Shown here: in pieces, positions 44,943-55,514 of the stretch
Position numbering within the stretch: the first letter of the stretch is position 1
Layout of the letters: each line of letters starts with the position of its first letter
From: Pedobacter sp. Leaf216
GTDB lineage: Bacteria > Bacteroidota > Bacteroidia > Sphingobacteriales > Sphingobacteriaceae
Length of the DNA stretch: 64,000 nucleotides
Direction: 5' to 3'
NCBI RefSeq assembly: GCF_001421515.1
Contig: NZ_LMKM01000038.1
Span: forward strand, 62,312-126,311
Translations under genes and position numbers: made by a program
The notes under the pieces: generated by a model
The model's database searches: none
What the model saw: the letters and a program-made list of their open reading frames with translations, nothing else
Told to the model about the DNA's origin: nothing

Positions 44943-45911
44943 TTATTTTGCAGGCGTAATTACGATTTTACGGTATTCGATCGGGGTATGATCCCCCTGA
45001 AGATAAATAGGCCCGGCTTCTGCTTCATTGCTATCCAAGGCACCTCCAGTAATACCTGGGATTTCCTGATTACTGATGATTGTTTTGCCATTGGCAACTA
45101 CGGTTACCAGGCGGCCAACAAGGGTAATATCGTAACTTTGCCATTGATCGGGACCGAGCGTGGCCATTTCGTTAGGGGCTAGAAATCCATAAACACCGCC
45201 GAACAATACGTTATTGGGATGGGCATCCTTCTTACTGTCTTCAATTTGTACCTCATACCGCCCCCTTAAATAGATGCCACTGTTTCCCCCCTCAGCGTAC
45301 TTAAATTCGACATGAAGTTTAAAATCATTGTATTTCTGCTCTGTGATGAGATTTGATCCTGCTTTTGGACTGGTTAAAATACCATTTTTTATTACCCATT
45401 GGTTTGGTCCATTGGTTTTCCAACCAGATAGGTCTTTACCATTAAATAAGGTGATTGCTTTGCCCCATGCAGGCGGAGTCGTTCTTTTCAGGTACGGTGC
45501 TTTTACGCCTTTCCAGTTGTATTGTTTACCATTGCAATCGAGCATAATGCCTTCTATACCGTTATTGGTCAATGATCCATTGATGACAAGATTTGAGTTA
45601 CCTCCCTCCCATTGTGGTGGGATTTCGAATTTAAACTTTCCATCCATAAATTTCACTTCAGCTACCGGGCGCGCACTTCCTGCTGTTGATACGAAATAAC
45701 CTACCAATGTTTTCACACCGGAAAGTTTAACTTCTAACCAGGCCGGAGCCGGTTTTCCGTTGATGTCAACAGTAATATCCCAACGGCCGATCAGTTCTTT
45801 GGGTGCTGCAGGCAGATGAACGCGATCTGCTTTTATTGCAGCAAAGGTTTTTGTGGGGATGACTGCAACGAGCAGACAACCTAAACCAGCTAAAAATATT
45901 TTTTTTCTCAT
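44943..45911 (-). CDS. DUF1080 / 3-keto-disaccharide hydrolase family secreted protein
   Basis: A 322-aa exported protein (signal peptide to ~residue 24, TFAAIKA). Residues ~30-130 form an N-terminal beta domain; residues ~140-320 are the DUF1080 jelly-roll with hallmark LFNGKDLSGWKTNG, FKLHVEFKYAEGGNSGIYLRGRYEVQIEDS and GPIYLQGDHTPIEYRKI. The domain resembles lectin/glucanase folds, and some members hydrolyse 3-keto-glycosides (recalled). Periplasmic or outer-membrane location. It stands alone. Confidence 0.9.
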   Translation of the reverse strand: MRKKIFLAGLGCLLVAVIPTKTFAAIKADRVHLPAAPKELIGRWDITVDINGKPAPAWLEVKLSGVKTLVGYFVSTAGSARPVAEVKFMDGKFKFEIPPQWEGGNSNLVINGSLTNNGIEGIMLDCNGKQYNWKGVKAPYLKRTTPPAWGKAITLFNGKDLSGWKTNGPNQWVIKNGILTSPKAGSNLITEQKYNDFKLHVEFKYAEGGNSGIYLRGRYEVQIEDSKKDAHPNNVLFGGVYGFLAPNEMATLGPDQWQSYDITLVGRLVTVVANGKTIISNQEIPGITGGALDSNEAEAGPIYLQGDHTPIEYRKIVITPAK

Positions 45912-46045
45912 AGGTGAATCAGGATTGTAATGATTTAATTTTCATATTAGAAATAACTCAGCTTAAAATTAACGCCTTAAGTTAGAACTAATTTCCCTTA
46001 GCAACAAATCTGTAATCAAGAGATTAATTTGTAGATGGTATATAA

Positions 46046-46080
46046 AAATGGCCTTGCAGAGTTAATCTGCAAAGCCATTT
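46046..46080 (-). terminator. Terminator after pgk
   Basis: AAATGGCCTTGCAG (46046-46059) pairs with CTGCAAAGCCATTT (46067-46080), one mismatch. On the minus strand a T-rich stretch follows. Confidence 0.8.
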
Positions 46081-46099
46081 AAATTTGAAATTTTATTTA

Positions 46100-47293
46100 C
46101 TATCCATTAATGGCTTTTACGCCTGGCAACTCTTTACCTTCCATATATTCGAGTAAAGCACCACCGCCTGTTGATACATAACTTACCTCATCTTCCATGC
46201 CGAATTTTGCGATGGCCGCGGCAGAATCACCACCGCCAATTAATGAGAATGCACCATTGTTTTTAGTAGCGGCTACCACTGCTTCTGCAACTGCTTTGGT
46301 ACCTACCTGAAAACTTTCCATTTCAAACACACCCATTGGGCCGTTCCATAATAATGTTTTTGAGTTTTTGATCACATCCTGGAACAGTTCAACTGATTTT
46401 GGACCGATATCCAATCCCATCCAATCTGCAGGGATCTGGCCTGAGGTTACATCTTTTTTATCAGCATCGTTTGCAAATTTATCTGCAATTACGGTATCAA
46501 CTGGCAAAATAAGGTTAACGCCTTTTGCTCTTGCTTTTTCAATCAGTTCTAAAGAAAGTTCCTGCTTATCAGCTTCTAATAATGAGGTACCTATTTCGCC
46601 GCCCTGTGCTTTGGCAAAGGTATATGCCATACCGCCACCGATAATCAGGTTGTCTACCTTGTCCAATAATTTCTCAATCAAAAGAATTTTATCCGATACT
46701 TTGGCACCACCCATAATCGCTGTGAAAGGCCTTTCTGCGTGGTTCAGTATCTTTTCTGCATTTTCCACTTCTGAAGCCATTAGGTAACCGAAGTATTTGG
46801 CATCAGGGAAGAACCGAGCGATAATTGAAGTAGAAGCATGTGCACGGTGCGCAGTACCAAAGGCATCGTTTACATAAACATCGCCCAATTTTGATAATTT
46901 CTCTGCAAATGCAACATCGCCTTTTTCTTCTTCTTTATAAAAACGAAGATTTTCCAATAATAAAACTTCACCTGCTTTTAAATCTGCGGCTTGTTTTACT
47001 GCACTTTCACCTATACAATCGTCAGCAAATTTAACTTCAACACCAACAAGTGAGGATAAATCAGCCAAAATGTGTTTTAAAGAATATTTATCAGTTGGTC
47101 CATCTTTTGGGCGACCTAAGTGCGACATTAAAATCACTGCACCACCATCTTTTAAAATTTTAGAAATGGTAGGTAATGCCGCTCTGATCCTTTTATCATC
47201 TGTAATTTTAAATTCATTATCCAAAGGCACGTTGAAATCTACCCTGATTAATGCTTTTTTATCTTTAAAGTCAAACTGGTCAATAGTATTCAT
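46100..47293 (-). CDS. pgk: Phosphoglycerate kinase
   Basis: A 397-aa glycolytic kinase (1,3-bisphosphoglycerate + ADP to 3-phosphoglycerate + ATP). N-terminal RVDFNVPLD, substrate loop [11 protein letters not shown], the GGAKVSDKI motif, nucleotide region NGPMGVFE and [13 protein letters not shown] are all present. Normal length. The GNAT gene upstream lies 4 bp away, so the two may share a transcript. gap is encoded 7 kb away. Confidence 0.98.
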   Translation of the reverse strand: MNTIDQFDFKDKKALIRVDFNVPLDNEFKITDDKRIRAALPTISKILKDGGAVILMSHLGRPKDGPTDKYSLKHILADLSSLVGVEVKFADDCIGESAVKQAADLKAGEVLLLENLRFYKEEEKGDVAFAEKLSKLGDVYVNDAFGTAHRAHASTSIIARFFPDAKYFGYLMASEVENAEKILNHAERPFTAIMGGAKVSDKILLIEKLLDKVDNLIIGGGMAYTFAKAQGGEIGTSLLEADKQELSLELIEKARAKGVNLILPVDTVIADKFANDADKKDVTSGQIPADWMGLDIGPKSVELFQDVIKNSKTLLWNGPMGVFEMESFQVGTKAVAEAVVAATKNNGAFSLIGGGDSAAAIAKFGMEDEVSYVSTGGGALLEYMEGKELPGVKAING

Positions 47294-47297
47294 GTTA

Positions 47298-47735
47298 TTA
47301 TTTTTGATTTAAGTTTAATTTCATTTCATAGTGGAACCCGATTCCGGGGATATCGAATTCCGGGGATTCGGTGGTAAAACCGATTTTTTTATAAAAAGCT
47401 GCAGCTGTTGAGCGGGCATTGCACCATAAATAGTCGGTATTGTACTCTTTCAGGTATTCGATGGCAAAGGTTACCAATGCTGCTCCGTAGCCTTTTCCTC
47501 CCGCATCGGGATGTGTGGCCATTCCCCTAAGCTGATAGCCTTCTCCTTCTTCAGGAAAAAAATCGTTGCGCATAAAGGTGGCTATCGATTTTATTTCTCC
47601 ATCTTTTAAAAAGCCAAGATGAAAGGTGTCATAGGCAGTATCTCCTTCAAAAACACATTCCTTAAAGGGTTTGCCATTGCGCAAAACCAGGCTTCTTAAA
47701 GGGAGTACTTCTTCCGGAAGAATAAATTTGACCAT
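47298..47735 (-). CDS. GNAT N-acetyltransferase
   Basis: A ~145-aa GNAT protein with the core [28 protein letters not shown] region (residues ~65-92, acetyl-CoA loop GGKGYG) and a final [15 protein letters not shown] chose Met21 of the longer frame (47735, [10 protein letters not shown]) since this begins the first strand; 47795 is the farthest ATG. It ends 4 bp before pgk. The likely substrate is not evident. Confidence 0.85.
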   Translation of the reverse strand: MVKFILPEEVLPLRSLVLRNGKPFKECVFEGDTAYDTFHLGFLKDGEIKSIATFMRNDFFPEEGEGYQLRGMATHPDAGGKGYGAALVTFAIEYLKEYNTDYLWCNARSTAAAFYKKIGFTTESPEFDIPGIGFHYEMKLNLNQK

Positions 47736-48055
47736 ATTTTTAGTATCAATTGGCAAATGTATCAATGTAAGATACTGCAATAGCATGCACTGCAAACGTT
47801 TGCAAAGTTAATAAAGCAATTGAAACCCGATAATAATATCGCTCAAAAAGTGCTAACATTTTGGAGATAAATTGCCGATGATGAAAATTTAGAATGATAT
47901 ATGCGCTAGTGGGTTAAAACTGATTTTCACAGGTTTTGGTATGAAAAAGTGTGACCATAGTCAGAAAGATTCTACGCAATAAGTAAAATGCACTTTGCAA
48001 ATAGCTTTGAGCCCCATTTATGCAAAAAATTTAATAACCGATGACCTCTTAAGTT

Positions 48056-49393
48056 TTACTCGCAAGGGCCATTCTGTTCATCAATCCGCTTTAATATAAA
48101 AGAAAGTATGGTTGCATACACTACATAAGCCACGAACACAAAAAAACCAAGCTGCAGTGCCGAATTATTTGCGGTTACCGTTTTTAGGGTATCATTTTCC
48201 ATATTCAATCCGGATAACTGGCTCTTCAATATTCCGTTCAAACCTATATATGTCATGGCGATACCGACTACCATTACATCGGCCATGTCCCATTTACCAA
48301 GATCGAAAGCAAGAAACCGCAATACTTTTCTACTACCGAAGAGATGCCCGCATGATACATGCACGCCCCTGGCTATAATGCGGAGCAATGGCAGGATCAC
48401 TACAAAAAGAAGCAGCAAGGCACCAACCAACACGGCATCGGGTTTGGGTTGTTCGATCAGCGTTCCGATAATGCCCAATATGCTTTTGCTCTGGAAAAAC
48501 AGCACCTGGTTGGTAAAGGCTATTTTATCACCGAGCAGCGCAAACTCCAGTGTTTTGATCCGTGCATCTACCTCTATAATTGGTGAAGTAACACCCACAG
48601 TAAGCAAAATAATGGCAAATAGCAACGACATCACGAACAAGGGAACATGCAACTGCACGCGTTTTCTTAAAAACAACCACAGTACCAGCGCAATGGCAAC
48701 ACAGCCTAGCATACCTTCTGCGCACTCAAGGGTTTCTTTTTTGATTTCTGATAGTCTTGAATTAATCAATTTATCATATGCACTGGCACTGTTTACATGG
48801 TATTTACGATAAATATTACGCTCCACAGTAGTAATGGTGGTATCGGTGCTATCGTAAGTCTGCCCTTCCAATTCGTCTATTTTACTTGCGGCTACGCCTT
48901 TGAGCCTTTTTAAACTGGTAGGGCTGGTAATTTTAGCAACGATGGTTTTGGCAAAGGAAGGTACCTGGGCATGAAGCTCATCCACATCAACAAAACTGTT
49001 GAAAGCAAGTTTTTTCAATTTACCACCAAGGGTTTTCTGCGGTTTGGTAACTTCTGATACTGCTTTGTTTACCAAGCCGTGCAATTCTTTTTCTACCTCC
49101 TTGCGCATGTCTTTTTTCTGCCCGGCGGTTAAATTAAAGCCTTTAACCCTTCTGTCTACCACTGCAGAAATCTTATCACCCCATTTGTCAACCGAAAAAA
49201 TTCCGAATGTGATATTATTGGATAAGCTGTAATCTTCTTTTATCCGTTTCTGCTCGTAAGATAATTGGTGAAATCGGTAACCAAAATAGCCTTCTCCTAT
49301 CAAAAGGATACTTAAACCCACAATTAATGCAAGCGGGGCTAACCAGTTTTTTTTGGTATGGATATTTTGAGTGTTATTATTTGTAGTTTCCAT
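48056..49393 (-). CDS. PqiA-like (paraquat-inducible protein A family) membrane protein, copy 2
   Basis: A ~446-aa membrane protein. One N-terminal helix (residues ~18-36), a long extracytoplasmic helical/charged segment (~45-225) and a C-terminal set of four helices with KWDMADVMVVGI(A)MTY, the PqiA-domain signature, plus GKWDMADV as in PqiA/LetA. PqiA/LetA work with MCE proteins in lipid transport across the envelope; no MCE gene is adjacent here. Close paralog of the upstream gene (same order and motifs: FFQSKSI, SxxxEVDARI). Start chosen at METTNNN (49393); the farthest ATG is 49408. Confidence 0.85.
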   Translation of the reverse strand: METTNNNTQNIHTKKNWLAPLALIVGLSILLIGEGYFGYRFHQLSYEQKRIKEDYSLSNNITFGIFSVDKWGDKISAVVDRRVKGFNLTAGQKKDMRKEVEKELHGLVNKAVSEVTKPQKTLGGKLKKLAFNSFVDVDELHAQVPSFAKTIVAKITSPTSLKRLKGVAASKIDELEGQTYDSTDTTITTVERNIYRKYHVNSASAYDKLINSRLSEIKKETLECAEGMLGCVAIALVLWLFLRKRVQLHVPLFVMSLLFAIILLTVGVTSPIIEVDARIKTLEFALLGDKIAFTNQVLFFQSKSILGIIGTLIEQPKPDAVLVGALLLLFVVILPLLRIIARGVHVSCGHLFGSRKVLRFLAFDLGKWDMADVMVVGIAMTYIGLNGILKSQLSGLNMENDTLKTVTANNSALQLGFFVFVAYVVYATILSFILKRIDEQNGPCE

Positions 49394-49426
49394 AAATAAT
49401 TTAATCAATCAGCTGTAATAAATGGG

Positions 49427-50752
49427 TTAATGGGCATCATGTGGGGTAATAAACTTCAATATCGTAGAGAGAATGAGGCCATATAGCACAAAACTGATGA
49501 AGATAATGTAACCGGGTTGCAGTGCGGTATTGTTGGTGGTGAGGATGGTTAACGAGTCGTTTTTGATATTGAGTGCCTGCAATTGCCCTTCCAACAGGCC
49601 ATTTAAACCAATATAGGCCATTAAAATTGCAATAACAATTACATCGGCCATGCTCCACTTACCAGATTGAAACGCGAAATATTTAACGATTTTGTTTTCT
49701 GCAAGACGTTTGCTGCCCAAAAGATGCACTCCTGTAGAACTTAACTTTACAACGGGAAATAGAATGCTGAAAACCAATATCAATACGCCTACCAGAATCG
49801 AATCAATCCCGGGCTGACCGATGAGTACCCTCACTACATCCATAATACTTTTGCTTTGAAAAAACAGCACCTGATCTTTAAACCTAACATGCTCGCCCAG
49901 GAGCACAAAATCCAGCGAACGGATTCTGGCATCAACCTCGATCATTGATGCAGTTAGGCCTACCCCCAAAAGGATAAATGCAAACAGCAGCGACATTACA
50001 AAAAGCGTGGTATGGAGGTCTCTTCTTTTGCGCAAGCCCCACCAAAAACCTAGCACCAGCACCACACAAGCCAGCATGCCAAAAGAATAGCGGTATGTTT
50101 TGGTACGGATATCGGAAAGGATCTGAACCAGTTTTTCATTTAGTTCATCGGTTGTTGATACCTTATATTTACCATACATGGCCTTTACTGAAACTTCGTT
50201 TGCAACAAATGCGCTGTCGAGTTTTTCTTCCTTGGCCAGCTGATTAAATTCGCCCATCGCCATTTTGCTCAACTGCTTTTTGTTTTTGGGGTTATCTACT
50301 TCTGCAATGATTTTTTTGGCAAAACCTGGCACCTGTGCACGGATACTATCGGAGTTTACAAAATTACGGATTGCAAATTTCTGGATCTTTCCACTGATTG
50401 TTTTCTTGGGTTTATTTACCAGCGCCTCTGCCTTATCGATCAGGGCAAGCAATACCTGTTGCACCTCTGATTGCAATACCTTTTTTTGCTTTTTGGTCAT
50501 TTTCAGATTCCCGACCTGATGGTGCACAATCCGGGAAACATTATCTTTCCACCGCTGTACAGAAAACAGTCCGTAAGTGATGTTATTGATATCGGAATAG
50601 TCTTCTTTGATGCGTTCCTGCTGGTCTGAAAGTTCATGCAACCTCCACCCGAAGTATCCTTCTGTACAAAGAAGCACAGCCAAGGAGAGAATTAATAGCA
50701 GTTTTGGAAGAAAAGACTTCCTTTGTTTGATTTGTGTTTCTTGTGTTTCCAA
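49427..50752 (-). CDS. PqiA-like membrane protein, copy 1
   Basis: A 441-aa paralog of the following gene with the same architecture: N-terminal helix (~15-32), YSDINNITYGLFSVQ, a periplasmic helical region, then four C-terminal helices with GKWSMADVIVIAILMAYIG. The N-terminal 170-residue region is more diverged than the C-terminal membrane part. The two genes are 33 bp apart and were probably formed by tandem duplication. An envelope lipid-transport role is inferred from the PqiA/LetA family; direct evidence is lacking. Confidence 0.85.
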   Translation of the reverse strand: METQETQIKQRKSFLPKLLLILSLAVLLCTEGYFGWRLHELSDQQERIKEDYSDINNITYGLFSVQRWKDNVSRIVHHQVGNLKMTKKQKKVLQSEVQQVLLALIDKAEALVNKPKKTISGKIQKFAIRNFVNSDSIRAQVPGFAKKIIAEVDNPKNKKQLSKMAMGEFNQLAKEEKLDSAFVANEVSVKAMYGKYKVSTTDELNEKLVQILSDIRTKTYRYSFGMLACVVLVLGFWWGLRKRRDLHTTLFVMSLLFAFILLGVGLTASMIEVDARIRSLDFVLLGEHVRFKDQVLFFQSKSIMDVVRVLIGQPGIDSILVGVLILVFSILFPVVKLSSTGVHLLGSKRLAENKIVKYFAFQSGKWSMADVIVIAILMAYIGLNGLLEGQLQALNIKNDSLTILTTNNTALQPGYIIFISFVLYGLILSTILKFITPHDAH

Positions 50753-51024
50753 GCCAGTTCTGTTTACACGTTGAGTTCTTTTCTACTCCTGCCAGCAACT
50801 GAGAAAAACCTACAAAGAAAGGTTCAGCAATAGCAAAATCTGGTCAGGTATTGGCTGATAAAACCAACAAAACAGGAAAAGGTTTGGATCAGCAATCAAA
50901 ATCTCCGGCTTGCCGGTTGATTTGCAATTTATTATTTGCTCGCCTACACCAAAAAAAGCATGCTTAGTAGAAACTTATTTTGCAATCATAGTGGTTTTGA
51001 CGAGAAATTCATATCATTTTTTCT

Positions 51025-52425
51025 CTAGGGACCAGCGGGAGCTAGTTTTGGCAGGGATTCCCACCAGTTGAGCAACTTCTCTTTTAACTCCCTGGTAATC
51101 TTTGCCTGGCCCAAGGCAAGGTTAGTGGTTTCTTTTTTATCTTTAAGGATATTGTACAGTTGGATATCAGTTCCGTTGCTATTCATTAATAATTTCCATT
51201 CCTCAGACCGTATGGCAAGGTTCGGACTTTTATCTACCGGCTTTGGATATTTAAAGGCGATATCGTTGCGTCCATATTCCCAGAACATTTCTTTTCCTCT
51301 TGCTGAGGGTTTCCCTAAAAACACCCCGCTTCTGTCCACTCCATCTCCATTGTAACTTGCAGGTATGGAAACACTGGCCATTTTAGCGAGTGAAGGCAAA
51401 AGATCGAGTGAATTTACAGCCGAACTTTCATCTGTTTTACCTTTAGCGATATGACCGGGCCAACTGATGATGAATGGCATTCTGGTACCACCTTCATAAA
51501 GTGAGAGCTTTGATCCCCGCAGGCCTTCTGCCCTGCTGCCTTTAAAACTGGGTAACGGACCGTTATCACTGGTAAAAATCACGATGGTATTCTGATCTTC
51601 TCCCATCTGCTTTAGGCCATCTAACAGCCTGCCGATCTGCTTATCGTATTCTTTGAGCACCAACTTAAAGGCAGCCTCTTCCTGAGGGTTCATCGGATAC
51701 TGACCTGTGTATTCGGTTTCTTTTCTCGGTACCCAGGGGGTATGCACATCATCGGGCCAAAGGTTGATGAAACAGGGCTGATCTTTATGCTTCAAAAGGA
51801 AATCGAGGGTTTTATCTACAAAATACCTGGTGCGGTCCCAGCGTTTGATACTGTCTTTTTCAGACCAGATCCAATCTGTTGCGGTAAGCACGGGATCAGG
51901 ATCGGGGCTTTCGTAGGTACTGGCATGGGCATCAAAACCATATTGCTCAAAACCTGGTGCATTTTTAACATCTCTGCCGCCGCCCATGTGCCATTTGCCA
52001 AAGTGCCCTGTTGCGTAACCTGCATTTTTAAAAAATTTAGCTATTGTTGGGGCTTTAGGGTCGAGAAAATCGGCCTGTTCAGCCTCTCTGTTGTGTTTTT
52101 GGTTATCCAGATAGGTTGTAAAATTCCACCTCCCTGGATACATGCCTGTAATCATTCCAACTCTCGATGGCGAACAGATAGGTGCTGCGCTATAATATTG
52201 GGCTAGTTTGAGTCCGTTTTTTGCAATGCGGTCTATATTTGGTGTCGGAACAAATTTACCTCCGAATGCTCCCACATCACTAAAGCCCATGTCATCTGTA
52301 AGGATTACGATAACATTAGGCTTGCTCGATTTCTGTCCGTTCTTTTTTTGCTGACAAAAGCAAGAGAAGGCCGTTGTTAAAAGCATGATGGTTAATGCCG
52401 TTATAGGTATAATGAATTTCTTCAT
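51025..52425 (-). CDS. Lipoprotein arylsulfatase (sulfatase family)
   Basis: A ~466-aa sulfatase. From Met at 52425 it has a lipoprotein signal MKKFIIPITALTIMLLTTAF with Cys22 and then FCQQKKN. The catalytic core starts NVIVILTDDMGFSDVGAFGG (metal-binding Asp pair), the modification motif is CSPSR in PICSPSRVGMITG (Cys to formylglycine), and HFGKWHMGG and FTSDNGPLPS follow. It hydrolyses sulfate esters, probably from sulfated glycans. An anaerobic or aerobic formylglycine-generating enzyme must be encoded elsewhere. The longer frame to 52491 is less likely. Single gene. Confidence 0.92.
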   Translation of the reverse strand: MKKFIIPITALTIMLLTTAFSCFCQQKKNGQKSSKPNVIVILTDDMGFSDVGAFGGKFVPTPNIDRIAKNGLKLAQYYSAAPICSPSRVGMITGMYPGRWNFTTYLDNQKHNREAEQADFLDPKAPTIAKFFKNAGYATGHFGKWHMGGGRDVKNAPGFEQYGFDAHASTYESPDPDPVLTATDWIWSEKDSIKRWDRTRYFVDKTLDFLLKHKDQPCFINLWPDDVHTPWVPRKETEYTGQYPMNPQEEAAFKLVLKEYDKQIGRLLDGLKQMGEDQNTIVIFTSDNGPLPSFKGSRAEGLRGSKLSLYEGGTRMPFIISWPGHIAKGKTDESSAVNSLDLLPSLAKMASVSIPASYNGDGVDRSGVFLGKPSARGKEMFWEYGRNDIAFKYPKPVDKSPNLAIRSEEWKLLMNSNGTDIQLYNILKDKKETTNLALGQAKITRELKEKLLNWWESLPKLAPAGP

Positions 52426-52543
52426 GGTCGATAATTGTTTTTCGGCAAATGTTATGGTGGCTAAATTTAATGAACAGGATATAGACCACAAAATCTATAG
52501 TATTTATGTTACTATAACTATGGCATTGAGAATAAAATCGGGA

Positions 52544-53755
52544 TTATTTTTTAAGCGTTAGCAAAAATGCTGTGCCTTCGCCCGGGGTTGAAGTTAGCGA
52601 AATGTTTCCCTGTAATGCAGTGATGAGATCTTTTACAGTAGAAAGCCCTATACCTGTTCCTTTTTTCTCATACCGGTCGGCAAGCTCGAGGGTAAAATTG
52701 TTATCAAATATTTTGTGGTGGTACTCCCGGGCAATACCGATTCCATTGTCTTCTACGATAAGCTGATAACAATCCTGATGTTCACTGAGGATCACCTTTA
52801 CCCAGCCATTTGCCTTATCGTTATAACGGACGGCATTACTGATCAGGTTTAAGAGTATTTGCTCCAGAGCAATGCTGGAATAGTGAATCTCCTCGAGTTG
52901 GGAATGAAACTCTATAGCAAAATTTTCCGGTGCGCTAAGTAATATATGTATTCTTTCGAAAAGTGCTTTAAGCCTGATTTTCTGTTTCTTTGCAATGAGC
53001 TGCGAGGGTGATCTGGAATAATCGAGCATTTCATCTACCAATGATAGCAGGGCATTTGCTGATGATATATTTACTTCGATTAATTTAAGTGAACGCTGAT
53101 CTTCATTTTTTTCCATCCCTCTTTTTAACAGCTGCGAGGTGAGCAGCATATTGGTTAAAGGATTTTTAATGTCGTGCGCTGCCATCGATGCAAATTTTTG
53201 AATAAGCAAGTTGGAATTTGTTAATTCCTGGTTAGCTGCCTGAAGTTTGGTAATTGTCCGCTTAAGTTCGATTTTATCTACCACCTGCCGGCCGAGTGAT
53301 TTTAAGGCTGCAATCTGTTCAGCTGTTAATTTATGCTGTTTTTGGTCGAGTACGCAAATTGTACCCAGGGCATAACCTTCTTCATTTATAAGTGGTACGC
53401 CTGCATAATATACCAGCTTTGTTGGCCCTGTAACCATTGGGTTTTCAGCAAAACGTTCATCAAGCCGGGCGTCTTCAACAATCATAATCTCCTCTCCCGA
53501 GCCTATGGCATGGGTGCAGAAAGAAAGTTCGCGGAGGTTTTCAGTAAAATCTGTTCCAATGTGGGATTTAAACCATTGCCGCTTTTCATCAATAAAAGTG
53601 ATCAGCGAAATCGGGATGCCGCATATGGCTGAGGCAATTGTTGCAATTTCATCAAATTCTTTTTCCTCACCGCTATCCATAAGGTGGTATCCTGCAAGGG
53701 ATGCCAGTCTTTCTTTCTCATTTTTGGGATAGGGATATTGGAGCATTATCAACAA
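52544..53755 (-). CDS. GAF-domain sensor histidine kinase
   Basis: A 403-aa soluble kinase: GAF domain (residues ~35-160, SFCTHAI, VYYAGVPL, GTICVLDQ), a short coiled linker, HisKA with phospho-acceptor His194 (AAHDIKNPL), and HATPase with N box NLISNAVRYND, G1 VEDNGIGIA and G2 KGTGIGLS. No membrane helix is seen, so it senses a cytoplasmic signal. No response regulator gene is next to it (orphan kinase). A Met at residue 4 is an alternative start. The stop of the arylsulfatase gene's promoter region lies ~120 bp away and no shared operon is evident. Confidence 0.92.
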   Translation of the reverse strand: MLIMLQYPYPKNEKERLASLAGYHLMDSGEEKEFDEIATIASAICGIPISLITFIDEKRQWFKSHIGTDFTENLRELSFCTHAIGSGEEIMIVEDARLDERFAENPMVTGPTKLVYYAGVPLINEEGYALGTICVLDQKQHKLTAEQIAALKSLGRQVVDKIELKRTITKLQAANQELTNSNLLIQKFASMAAHDIKNPLTNMLLTSQLLKRGMEKNEDQRSLKLIEVNISSANALLSLVDEMLDYSRSPSQLIAKKQKIRLKALFERIHILLSAPENFAIEFHSQLEEIHYSSIALEQILLNLISNAVRYNDKANGWVKVILSEHQDCYQLIVEDNGIGIAREYHHKIFDNNFTLELADRYEKKGTGIGLSTVKDLITALQGNISLTSTPGEGTAFLLTLKK

Positions 53756-53940
53756 AGGTAATATTTTATTGCAAAAAAAAATCAGTATCCCCCTACAGGT
53801 TTTAAGAAATTTGTATTAGGAGTGATACAAGGGAAGGTTCTATGTTATAGTAAAAAAAAATGAGCGCGAATAAGGGGATGTTCAAAACAGATCAACACTG
53901 TGATATGTTGAAGAGAGAAGATTATTATTAATTTTTAAGT

Positions 53941-54327
53941 ATGAGAGAAGAAAATATAAAAACAGTTGCCAGACTTTTATTGGGTGCAGGTTTAATAACC
54001 GCCGGAATTGGGCATTTAACTTTTGCGCGTAAAGCTTTTCAGGCACAGGTACCGGATTGGGTTCCGTTAAAAAAAGATGATACCGTTGTTTATTCTGGTT
54101 TGGTAGAAATTGCATTGGGTACCGCACTTGTACTGGCACCGAAAAAACATGAACAAACCATCGGAAAAATTGCTGCAGGATTATTTGTTGGGGTATTTCC
54201 TGGTAATGTTTCACAATTTACCCATAAAAGAAGTGCTTTCGGGCTCAATACTAATAAAAAAAGGCTTATGCGCTTATTTTTTCAACCCGTTTTGGTGTAT
54301 TGGGCATTAAAGTCGACAAACAATTAA
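53941..54327 (+). CDS. DoxX-like small membrane protein
   Basis: A 128-aa membrane protein with about four hydrophobic segments (residues ~10-28, 48-66, 75-95, 110-125). The pattern ARLLLGAGLITAGIGHLTFAR and VYSGLVEIALGTALVLAP is typical of the DoxX/DUF4267-like family. Function in the family is poorly known, with proposed roles in redox or membrane stress. Single gene. Confidence 0.72.
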   Translation: MREENIKTVARLLLGAGLITAGIGHLTFARKAFQAQVPDWVPLKKDDTVVYSGLVEIALGTALVLAPKKHEQTIGKIAAGLFVGVFPGNVSQFTHKRSAFGLNTNKKRLMRLFFQPVLVYWALKSTNN

Positions 54328-54485
54328 ATCTTTCTTTAATTGCTTAACTATACTATAACTACGCTTTATCTACGCTTGGGCTATGCTTCAAGTATACTAA
54401 ATCAATACTTTTGATTAGGGTTAATATGGACAATGATAAAGCAAATGATAACCAGTTAGTATGATGGTATACGTTGGCTGATAGA

Positions 54486-55514
54486 TTATAATCCAGAAAA
54501 ATTTAACAATTTATCATTTTTTACTGCTGTAAGCTGCTCTATTTTTTTTACTACATCGATCAAGCGGCTACTGTACCCAAACTCATTGTCGTACCAGCCA
54601 ACTACTTTAACCAGATCGCCAACAATTGAAGTTAACAAAGAATCGAAGATACATGAATGTGGATTATCAATGATATCTACAGAAACGATAGGATCTTCTG
54701 TGTACTCGATGAGATTTTTCAATTCGTTTTCTGCCGCATATTTAAAGGCGGCGTTAATTTCTTCGATGGTGGTTTTTTTCTTTAGCAAACAGGTAAAATC
54801 TGTTAATGATCCGTTCAATACCGGAACTCTGATACCTGCTCCACCTAAGCGCCCATCTAATTCGGGGAAAATATGTGTAATGGCCTTTGCTGCTCCTGTT
54901 GTGGTTGGAATAATGGATGAAGAGGCTGCCCTTGCCCTACGCAGGTCTTTATGGTTGGCATCGTGCAGGCTCTGATCGCCCGTCATCGAGTGGATTGTTG
55001 TGATATATCCTTCTTCCACTCCCCAATTATCGTTCAGGATTTTGATCATTGGTGCAATGTTGTTGGTGGTGCAACTGGCATTTGATAGTATCTGGCTTTT
55101 CAGATCAATCTGATCATCGTTAACGCCCAGTACCACCATAGGTATATCATCAGCTGCAGGGGCAGATATGAGGACTTGTTTTGCACCGGCGGTAATGTGT
55201 TTTTGTGCTGCTTCGCTGGTGAGGTTTTTGCCCGTACAATCAATTACCACATCAACCCTTAAGGCCGACCACGGCAATTCATCAGCTGCTTTGATTGAAA
55301 ATACGGGGATGGAGAGTTCATCAATAACAAGCGAATCGGGTTTGGCAGAAACTTTTCCGGCAAAAACGCCATGCACCGTATCGTATTTAAATAAATGAGC
55401 CATCGTTTTTGCATCTGCCAGATCGTTAACCGCTACAACTTCGAATCCCTCAGCCAATGCCAAGCGTAAAAATGTTCTTCCTATTCTACCAAAACCATTT
55501 ATTGCCAGCCTCAT
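54486..55514 (-). CDS. gap: Glyceraldehyde-3-phosphate dehydrogenase, type I
   Basis: A 342-aa NAD-type GAPDH. N-terminal Rossmann motif INGFGRIGR, the catalytic SNASCTTN motif with Cys148, later VPVLNGSLTDF and the end WYDNEFGYSSRLIDVV. It catalyses the oxidative phosphorylation of glyceraldehyde-3-phosphate in glycolysis. Pgk, the next enzyme, is encoded 7 kb away. The cysteine lies in the order expected, and NAD-versus-NADP preference cannot be judged. Confidence 0.96.
   Translation of the reverse strand: MRLAINGFGRIGRTFLRLALAEGFEVVAVNDLADAKTMAHLFKYDTVHGVFAGKVSAKPDSLVIDELSIPVFSIKAADELPWSALRVDVVIDCTGKNLTSEAAQKHITAGAKQVLISAPAADDIPMVVLGVNDDQIDLKSQILSNASCTTNNIAPMIKILNDNWGVEEGYITTIHSMTGDQSLHDANHKDLRRARAASSSIIPTTTGAAKAITHIFPELDGRLGGAGIRVPVLNGSLTDFTCLLKKKTTIEEINAAFKYAAENELKNLIEYTEDPIVSVDIIDNPHSCIFDSLLTSIVGDLVKVVGWYDNEFGYSSRLIDVVKKIEQLTAVKNDKLLNFSGL

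Noticed and set aside
54330-54420. Repeated CTATGCTT/CTACGCTT words between the DoxX-like gene and gap
   Set aside because: Short, imprecise repetition; no hairpin or reading frame gives it a role.
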